From contig JAXGGA010002869.1 in NCBI GenBank assembly GCA_038373865.1, positions 49,100 through 113,099 of the forward strand: DNA of 64,000 nt. The letters are read 5' to 3'. This DNA comes from Uloborus plumipes (lineage: Eukaryota; Arthropoda; Arachnida; Araneae; Uloboridae). Shown in pieces: positions 56,831-64,000 of the stretch. The notes under the pieces are model-generated. The model was not told the DNA's origin, did no database searches, and saw only the letters and a program-made list of their open reading frames with translations. Within the stretch, counting starts at the first letter, position 1, and the number at the start of each line of letters is the position of its first letter. Made by a program: the position numbers and the translations under genes.

Positions 56831-57566
56831 CACTGTTAAAAACTTTCCCGAAATTGTACGGTAAAAGTTACTGGCATCCATGTTGCCAGTAACTTTTTCC
56901 TTAAAATCCTAGTTCACTGTAAAATTAGTAGAAAATAGGGATGCACCGATTAATCGGCCATAATCGGCCACTTTGCCGATTATCAATAATTGGCCAAAAA
57001 TATTTTTTTAAGTATTCTTCTTCAAAGTATACCTTCACTAAGAAACTATGATGAATCATTTTATTAACAATAATAATAATCCTCACAGTTGATATAAAGT
57101 TTTCAATAAATTGATTCTCCTACTTTGAATAAATATACGTAGACAATGTTGCAACATTTTTCATGTGGCGACAGTTTTCTCCTTAGTACAGAGCTTTTAG
57201 ATAATCTTTAATTTTCACAAAGAATAAAAGTCTTGAATTAAATTGCTACTAATTATTAAAAAAGTTAAATTTAAAAAGCTCTCCTAAATTGGAGTGCTCA
57301 TCACAGACTCCCACTCCCCTTTTTTTGAATTTTTGTTTCCAATTAACATAATTAACAATGTGTTAATGTAATATTATTTGCAATAATATGAAAAGTGGTT
57401 CTAAGAAATTTGATAAAATATTGAAATTATTTTGTGAAAATTAGGAAAATGGAAACTAAAATCTTCAAAAAATTTATTTTTTGCAGTGTAGCTTTAAAAG
57501 TTTTTTGAAGTAGTTTTTTTAGTGAACTTTTTTTATCACTGCAATATTTTACAAACACCCTGTATA
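56831..57566. other. Unassigned DNA with two short inverted motifs
   Basis: AAAAGTTACTGGCATCCATG is followed by the inverse-like TTGCCAGTAACTTTTTCC near 56863-56902. TAATCGGCCATAATCGGCCA lies near 56950. Otherwise nothing was recognised. Confidence 0.4.
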
Positions 57567-57725
57567 CAGTGGAGGCCAGTAAATTGAATCAGCCGTTTTT
57601 TTTGCATTAAGTCGTCAAAAACAACAAAATCCAGATTTATTGAATTGGCCGTTTTATTAAATCAGCCGCTTTTTTGAATCAAAACCATTTGGAACAAACG
57701 AGATTCATATAAGCGGCGGCCACTG
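57567..57725. mobile_element. AAGCGG-type MITE with TA duplication
   Basis: CAGTGGAGGCCAGTAAATTG and the inverse of AAGCGGCGGCCACTG form its ends. Both are flanked by TA (57565-57566 and 57726-57727). At 159 bp it is the best-bounded member of a family also seen at 42460 and 20136. Pogo-like by its TA and CAGTG ends. Confidence 0.8.
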
Positions 57726-57782
57726 TATCTCTATCTCTGCTCTTAGAAAACCTATATCTCAAATGTATCATTATTATATCAA

Positions 57783-57803
57783 GGAGAGAGAGAGAGAGAG
57801 AGA
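57783..57803. repeat. (GA)n microsatellite
   Basis: About ten GA units. Confidence 0.9.
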
Positions 57804-57899
57804 TGTTTCTTCCTTTCGAGAAAGAAAGCAAAACTCCACAAACTTTTTCAATTTCGCAGTTGGCGGCACCCGGCAAATGAATAACAACAGAGAAATCAA

Positions 57900-57995
57900 A
57901 CTGCAATTTTTCGCGCGGAAAATCGCCGTGTCCTAAAAATATCGAAAATAGAGATAGTCCGATGGTTTATAACGTCTTTAAACTTCCAGGAAACA
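57900..57995. repeat. Short dispersed segment, partner of about 62545-62640
   Basis: CGCGCGGAAAAT, TTTATAACGTCTTTAAACTT and CCAGGAA occur in the same order and spacing at about 62547-62630 (CGCGCGGAAAAT, TTTATAACATCTTTAAAACT, CCGGAA). The sequence between them is less conserved. Origin unknown. Confidence 0.5.
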
Positions 57996-59180
57996 ACAGT
58001 TCGGGAGCTAAAAGAAAAAAAATATCTTCCTTCCAGAAATGGAACTGCGAGTTCCACATCCACAACAAATGATTCCCGTTTTTTATTGGTCCCGAAATCT
58101 GAAATATTTTCCAATGTAATTGGAGGCGCTCGACCTTTCTGGAAGCCCGTGGTCAAGATGGTGTTTTAAAGTCGAGAGAAATGGGATGACTTCGGAATGG
58201 AGAGGATTTTTTTGCTTCTAAATTTCTCATTTATGGCCGACAGGGAAAAGAAATATTGTTAACGATTCCACTAGAAGTAATAAAATGCCGAATTCCATTT
58301 TCGTTTGAGGATACAATCTCACTCAGATGAAATAGATTTTTGGGATATATCGCGTTTCTTACGTTAGCGTTTGATGAATTAGTTGAAACATGAAGATGTT
58401 TTGACTTCAAAGTGGTAAATGTATGAGCTTTTCAAGAAGACACCCGTTTTTTTAATAAAAATAAAAAACTGGTGTGCACTCCACCCTACTTACTTTTACG
58501 TCTATATCGTAATCAATGGTTTTAATGCTGCTGTCTTGTGGGAGCTAGGCTGGCAGTTTGGGGCGCGCTGCTTCGCTTTTCCAACTGTACCGTGATTTGG
58601 TGTGAAGTCCGAATTCCACAGTACTTCTACGGCTTACCGTTTTTGAATTATGCGAAATACATACGTACGTATACACATGCACAACATACATACAGACAGA
58701 AAGACAGACTGTACGAGAAAACTCGTGATAAAAGCAAAAAATAATTATATTTCTCATTTTAAAATTAGCGTCATTTATAATCATTTCACAATTTTGAGAA
58801 TTACAACTAACTTTTAAAATTTCGTAAAAAAAGAAAACAAAAAACGAGGGCAAAAAACATTTGTTGAGACCCGCCTCTCATTTGGATCGATCGGGGCCCA
58901 AAATGAACTCAGCACTTTTCACTCTGAAGTCTACTTTTAGACCAACTTTTGACTAAATCCTTACATTATTTCTTGAGATATACCACTTCCACTCAATGAG
59001 GACAAAAGTCAATTGCTCCATTCCCTGGATTGATTGGTGCCAAAAACTTTAAATATATAAGTATCAAATCACAAGGGAGTACATATGTGTGCCAAATTTT
59101 GTTTGATTCCATAGAGTACGTTTTGAGCTATAGGGGAGCCCAAAAAACTGTTCCCATACATTCGGATATAGACAGATTAA
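57996..59180. other. Unassigned DNA
   Basis: No repeat end or domain was recognised. Open frames at 57896-58156 and 58545-58853 (both minus) have no family signature. Confidence 0.4.
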
Positions 59181-60468
59181 GAGCAAGAATCTGAGAGAGT
59201 GTCACGCCTGTGATTCATGACCTCTCAGATTTTTTCCAAAAAATTACCAAATGTTTGTTATCTTATTGAAAGACCAAATCCAGAATGTGTTTCTCTAAAG
59301 TTGAGTTGTTTAGTTTTTATGGACCCCTAAAGGTGAAGGTGCGGCATCAAAAATTAAGCGGATTTTCAAGACATGAAAGTTGCTGTAAGTCAAAACTCTT
59401 ACCAGGAGCTGTTTAACTCCAATTTTCTTTCTGTACATGGAATATAGAAAGTTGAAACTTTACAAAATGAATATTAAATTTGTGGTAAGTTGTTGCCGTC
59501 AGGTCAGTGAAGGCCCTCAAAACAAGGCATTTTTGACGTTTTTTAGCGTTTTTGAGGTCCAAAAACAGTTTGTACATTTCAGTTAGCACGGCAAAAGTAG
59601 TGTCGTTTGAGAGACCAGTGAAAGCACTTTAAAATAATGTATAAATAACCGAGGAAAGTTCAACATGCTTTTAGTTGCGTAAGGCCGAATATGAAAAATG
59701 TCATATTTTACCGATATTCAAACGGTCATAACTTCCTCTGCCAACAACATATTGAAATATTTTTTTGCCAATGTCATACTCTATTCTTTGTCTTAACAGA
59801 ACAGTTGAGTCCTTTGAGGCGAAATGTAAAAAATTTTTTCACAAAAAATGCACAGGAAAAAATGCATTTTTTGTAAAAATATTTCATTATGGTGTTGGCA
59901 GAGGAAGTTATGACCGTTTGAATATCGGTAAAATATAATTTTTCATGTTTCGGCCTTGCGGAACTAAAAGCACGTTGAACTTTCCTCGGTTATTTATACA
60001 TTATTATAAAGTGCTTACACTGGTCTTTCAAACTACACTACTTTTGCCGTGCTAACTGAAATGTACAAGCTGTTTTTGGACCTCAAAAATGCTGAAAAAA
60101 GTCAAAAATGCCTTGTTTTGAGGGCCTTCACTGACCTTACGGCAACAACTTACCACAAATTTAATATTCATTTTGTAAAGTTTCAACCTTCTATATTCTA
60201 TACACAAAAAGAAAATTGGAGTTAAACAGTTCCTGGTAAGAGTTTTGGCTCACAGCAACTTCCATGTCTTGAAAATCTGCTTAATTTTTGATGCCGCGCC
60301 TTCACCTTTAGGGGTCCATAAAAACTGAACAACTCAACTTTAAAGCAAAACATTCTGGATTTGGTCTTTCAATAGGATAATAAACATTTGGTAATTTTTG
60401 GAAGAAAATCTGATAGGTCATGTATCACCTCCTAATGCTAGGCGTGACAGTTTTTCAGATTCTTGCTC
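59181..60468. mobile_element. Large foldback element with TTAA flanks
   Basis: GAGCAAGAATCTGA begins the left arm and its inverse ends the right arm, with TTAA on both sides (59177-59180 and 60469-60472). The two halves are inverted copies almost throughout: ATATTCAAACGGTCATAACT at about 59713 mirrors AGTTATGACCGTTTGAATAT at about 59907. Arms are about 580 bp with a ~120-bp centre. TTAA duplications are typical of piggyBac and Kolobok elements. No transposase is present. Confidence 0.8.
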
Positions 60469-61041
60469 TTAATACTCGTATATTAACCAAAATGCATTAG
60501 AGCAGGAAAATGAATATAATTCAACTTTAAATCAAATTAAGTTTCAAGATTAAGTGGATAGCAGTTTTAAGTTTATGAATTTAATTAATTTTCCGGTCAA
60601 AACAGCTGTTTAACAGAAAAAAATTTAAAAATACGAAGTTTAAGTGCATATTATTAAAATAAATTCCCATTCACATGCTATGCAATTTTTTGAATTTTCG
60701 TGTTTATTTCAGAAGGGTTACTGACTCTTTAGCGGGAAATTTTCCTGTTTTTTGCCAGATATACTAGCGACGAAATGTATGCACATTAGCTGCCCATCAT
60801 CTTCCCGCAACATTTCTGAATGGTTTTTGCAGTGCACTATAGACCTACACAGATGCAGAAAAAGTAATAAGTTAGAGCGACCAGTAAATGAACACACACC
60901 AGTAAATGAACACCTCGCAATTTTTTTGAACAAAAAACTAAATTTAAAAACATTTTTCTAAGATAAAGTAATTAGTAGTCCACTTCCTTCTATAATTTTA
61001 TAGGAAAAAAACAACCAGAAAATGCTGCGCGTGTCCCCCTA
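60469..61041. other. Unassigned AT-rich DNA
   Basis: CCAGTAAATGAACAC occurs twice at about 60881-60915. Nothing else was seen. Confidence 0.4.
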
Positions 61042-61393
61042 CACTGTAAAAAATGAGTGTTGCTTTTTCAGTATAGCAGCTAATTTTATAGTAATAAACT
61101 GTAAAATTGCTAATTTTACAGCAATAAACTGTAAAATTGCTAATTTTACAATTTATTACCGTGCATTTTACAGTTTTAAAGTTGGAACCTCTGCTGCCAG
61201 TATTATACTGTTGTTTTTACAGTTTATTACAGCTAAATTTTGCGGCAATAAACTGTAAAAGTCCTAACTTTACAGTAAGAAACTGTAAAATTGCTAGTTT
61301 TACAGTTTATTGCTGTGCATTTTTCAGTTTAAAATTGGAAAACCTCGGCTGCCAGTATTACACTGTAAAAAAAACAGCTCATTTTTTGCAGTG
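61042..61393. mobile_element. CACTGTAAAAAATGA-ended MITE, second member
   Basis: CACTGTAAAAAATGA at the left and TCATTTTTTGCAGTG at the right are its ends. TA precedes it (61040-61041), while CA follows, so the right duplication is mutated. Interior repeats of AATAAACTGTAAAATTGCTA match 51096-51607. Confidence 0.8.
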
Positions 61394-61489
61394 CATTCAT
61401 TCACGGGGCTTGGCCACTTTTTCTTTCATTGCAACCCCCCGGGAAAAGCCTGATGCAAAACTATAAAAGTTCTCTCAAATTGACATATA

Positions 61490-62127
61490 CAGGGTGTCAA
61501 CTCCTATCGTGGACCAATAGCTAATTTCTAAACCGTTAGAGTTCATTTAGGAAAAAATCTCCAAATTACGAAAGGAATTTTGGGTCTATTCAATGTTTTT
61601 CAAAAAATCAAATTTTGAAAGAGTTACGAAATTTAAATTTTTATACAGCCCCCCAGTCCTATCAATCATATTTAGTAAAACATTCTTGACACTGTAACGT
61701 TTAAAACTAAAAAAAAATCACTCTTCTACGACAAAAATTGACCGAGTTATGACGTTTTGAAAAATCAAGATTTTGAAGGATTTCGCATACGGTCCCTTCA
61801 GCGATCTCTCGATGACGTCATGAAATAATGCAAAATCTTGATTTTTTAAAACGTCATAATTCGGTCAATTTTTGTGGTAGAAGAGTGATTTTTTTAGTTT
61901 TAAACGTTACAGTGTCAAGAATGTTTTACTAAATATGATTGATAGGACTGGGGGGCTGTATAAAAATTTAAATTTCGTAACTCTTTCAAAATTTGATTTT
62001 TTGAAAAACATTGAATAGACCCAAAATTCCTTTCGTAATTTGGAGATTTTTTTCCTAAATGAACTATATGCGTATCTCTAACGGTTTAGAAATTAGCTAT
62101 TGGTCCACGATAGGAGTGGACACCCTG
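61490..62127. mobile_element. Foldback element with CAGGGTGTC ends and TA duplication
   Basis: CAGGGTGTCAACTCCTATCG and its inverse CGATAGGAGTGGACACCCTG are flanked by TA (61488-61489 and 62128-62129). The arms are nearly identical for about 300 bp and meet near 61805-61820. CAGGGTG ends and TA suggest mariner/Tc1. It is non-coding and would form one long hairpin if transcribed. Confidence 0.85.
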
Positions 62128-63175
62128 TATATTCTCTCATAATTACATATAACATCTAAAAACATTTTTATTGTCATCTCGCAAATGCAACAACTCTTAA
62201 CGATGCTAATAATTTCGGAGAATGAAATTGCTCTTAAGTGTTCATTTACTGATCGATCTACCTTATCAGCTGCTTTTCATTTGTGCACAGACAAAGTAGT
62301 CCCCCTAAGCATAGCAGATTCGTTTGAACTAAAAAATCAAAAATATTATCAGAACTAAAAATTCGTTGACCACTGTCCACAATAATGATTTACTTCAGCA
62401 CACATTTTCATTGAAACAGTTCTTCCTCAGAAAATGCCTTACCATTCAAATTTTTGTCAAAAAGGAAAAGTTCCAATTTCACAGCTGGCTAAATCCGACA
62501 ATGCCATGAAAGTATTACAACAAAACAAATTCCACTGCCATGCCTCGCGCGGAAAATTATTGCATCGTAAAATATGGAACGCCAGAAACATCTTGATATT
62601 TTATAACATCTTTAAAACTTCCGGAACTGCTTTCCTCCTTCCTATTCTTGCATTTTTTATACAAACAGTTGCATTCAAAACAGATTTTTAAATGATATAA
62701 AAAACGTTGACTGAAATGCAAGTACGTTTTATTGTTCTATAAATAAAGTCATGGACCTTTTGGAAACTATCAAAGATATTACTAGGTTTAATAGAATACT
62801 ATTTTATATTTCTAGTTTTAAACAGTGTTGTTTTCTTTCCAACAAATTCTTTTAATATCGGAAAAGACAACAGCCCACGTGTGTGTTCTTTTGTAAAAAG
62901 AGTATAGAAGTGGATTAAAACAATAATTTAAATAATCTATATGCTAAAAAATGAATTATGTTTTTCCCCAAAAGACCCAAATAAGGCCAGGTAAGTCCAG
63001 CTACATGAGCTCCGATTAACGAATACCAGTTAAAATTAAAAGATAGGAAGGAAGGTTAACTCATCATATTCCACGGAATTTGAAGAAATACAAAAATTCA
63101 CTTTTCCGTGATTAACTAAAAAGAATAGGCAAATATTTTTTTAAGTTAATACTGCAATTAAAATAATTATAACTA
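62128..63175. other. Unassigned AT-rich DNA
   Basis: Apart from the segment at about 62545-62640 shared with 57900-57995, nothing was recognised. Confidence 0.4.
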
Positions 63176-63709
63176 CAGGGTGCCTCAAAAAAAATGTATA
63201 CACACTTTAAACTATTGTAGTTTTCCCGCTCTACAAGACTAATGTTATATTTCTTCGCCAGGTGCCAGCATAATCGTCCCTCTATGTTATATTATCAGTT
63301 GGAATTTGTAATATCAACATGGGGGACGTACGTTTGAGTTTTGAAGAACGTAAGCAGGTTATTAAGTGGTACTGGAAGTTTGAGAATGTAAATGAAATTC
63401 AAAGACAGTGGAGAAGGGAGTATGATACAGAACCACCTTCAAGATTAACAATTACACGCATACGAGACAAATTCGAAGTTCATGGAACAGTGTGTGATGT
63501 GCATAAAGGTCATTCAGGTCGGCCTCGAACAGCTACAAGTGATGAGTCATCAACAGGTCACCAATGTGAACAGTATTAACATTTGTTACTTATGTTTCAT
63601 TTACATTGGACTTTCAGCTTTCTATTTTCCTGAAATTTAACTTTGTAGAACGGTAAAATAAATTTTCTATGGAAGTTCAAAGTGTGTATACATTTTTTGA
63701 AACACCCTG
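63176..63709 (+). mobile_element. Internally deleted mariner-like element
   Basis: CAGGGTGCCTCAAAAAAAAT with TGTATACACACTTT at the left is mirrored by AAAGTGTGTATACATTTTTT and CACCCTG at the right. TA flanks both ends (63174-63175 and 63710-63711). The 534-bp body holds only the N-terminal part of a transposase. Confidence 0.85.
63319..63579 (+). CDS. DUF4817 helix-turn-helix protein, N-terminal remnant of a transposase
   Basis: This 86-codon frame begins MGDVRLSFEERKQVIKWYW and includes IQRQWRREYDTEPPSRLTI, IRDKFEVHGTVCD and GHSGRPRT. That is the DUF4817 pattern: a DNA-binding helix-turn-helix domain at the front of many arthropod mariner-like transposases, ending in the G-RPRT linker. The catalytic DDE/D domain that should follow is absent. 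The frame stops at TAA 63577-63579, about 130 bp before the terminal repeat. It is probably a deletion derivative that could bind its own ends at most. Expression is unknown. Confidence 0.75.
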   Translation: MGDVRLSFEERKQVIKWYWKFENVNEIQRQWRREYDTEPPSRLTITRIRDKFEVHGTVCDVHKGHSGRPRTATSDESSTGHQCEQY

Positions 63710-63726
63710 TATTTACATATATTGTT

Positions 63727-64000
63727 AACAAGAAGTTCTGTCAAGAACTAAACGAGCCTACTTTCCCGTACATCGACATCGGCATTCTAGCATCTAATCA
63801 ATATTCTCTTGAATATCTGAAACTGAAAATTATGTCAAACATACCTTTATAGCACTTAAAGCTGATTTCTAAAAGCAAAATATACTCCTCTCATCAGATA
63901 AAATGAACACGTAAAAAGTAAATAAACGAGTAAATAAAGTTTTGTCACACCTTTTAACGAATGTAACTGTTATAGTTCTTCCGTAGAAAAATTTCACAAT
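63727..64000 (-). repeat. Repeat family A, copy 4 (inverted, cut by window end)
   Basis: AAGAAGTTCTGTCAAGAACT and CGAGCCTACTTTCCCGTACA are the inverse of the right ends at 13443-13485 and 54423-54465. The match continues to the window edge as the inverse of about 13220-13485. Confidence 0.85.

Noticed and set aside
57896..58156. 86-codon minus-strand frame as a host exon
   Set aside because: No recognisable domain, and the segment at its start is shared with non-coding sequence at about 62.55 kb.

Overview
The window is eukaryotic nuclear DNA: AT-rich, almost without open protein-coding sequence, and packed with transposons and their decayed copies. One exon of a peptide-hormone receptor of the arthropod ecdysis-triggering-hormone receptor (ETHR) type, very large introns or intergenic spaces, and an arthropod-style TE mix (Ty3/gypsy, Helitron, hAT, mariner/Tc1 and pogo-like MITEs, DUF4817 transposase relics) point to an arthropod. 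A chelicerate such as a spider is my guess from the general look; nothing in the window proves it.

Layout. 1-6.1 kb: a tRNA-like SINE head, a 3.7-kb TA-flanked element with arms of about 520 bp (1069-4776) and a deleted Helitron (4816-6046, minus strand). 6.1-11.5 kb: dispersed repeats, hAT-like ends, a small MITE, and a patch with three CRE-like motifs. 11.6-13.5 kb: first copy of a repeat family built on a ~145-bp tandem unit (others at 18.9, 52.4 and 63.7 kb). 14.3-18.1 kb: the host gene. A GPCR exon (14887-15274, minus strand) lies among local direct duplications, with a CpG-rich patch about 2.4 kb upstream that could be its promoter. 18.5-23.4 kb: a hAT MITE with an 8-bp target duplication, then a nested structure in which a 1.9-kb palindrome of 144-bp satellite-like repeats sits inside a smaller MITE, then another MITE. 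23.5-27.8 kb: the decayed gene of a TE-type zinc-binding protein between two inverted copies of a repeat. 33.5 kb: a frameshifted THAP-domain exon.

34.3-41.1 kb: the best-preserved element, a Ty3/gypsy LTR retrotransposon with 602-bp LTRs (4 differences), 4-bp target duplications, a tRNA-Lys primer site, gag with a zinc knuckle, and protease-RT-RNase H-integrase. It is inserted in an older pogo-like element, and its pol is cut by two TGA codons. 41.1-64 kb: more MITEs and foldbacks, a LINE 3' end, two inverted CTCF-like motifs, large inverted repeats at 59.2-60.5 and 61.5-62.1 kb, and a deleted mariner-like element with a DUF4817 ORF at 63.2-63.7 kb.

Only the GPCR exon looks like an ordinary host gene. 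Its remaining exons would be at lower coordinates, probably outside the window. The most unusual structure is the nested MITE/satellite palindrome at 20.35-22.49 kb. A related copy at 45.88-46.14 kb lacks the palindrome and serves as an empty-site comparison.
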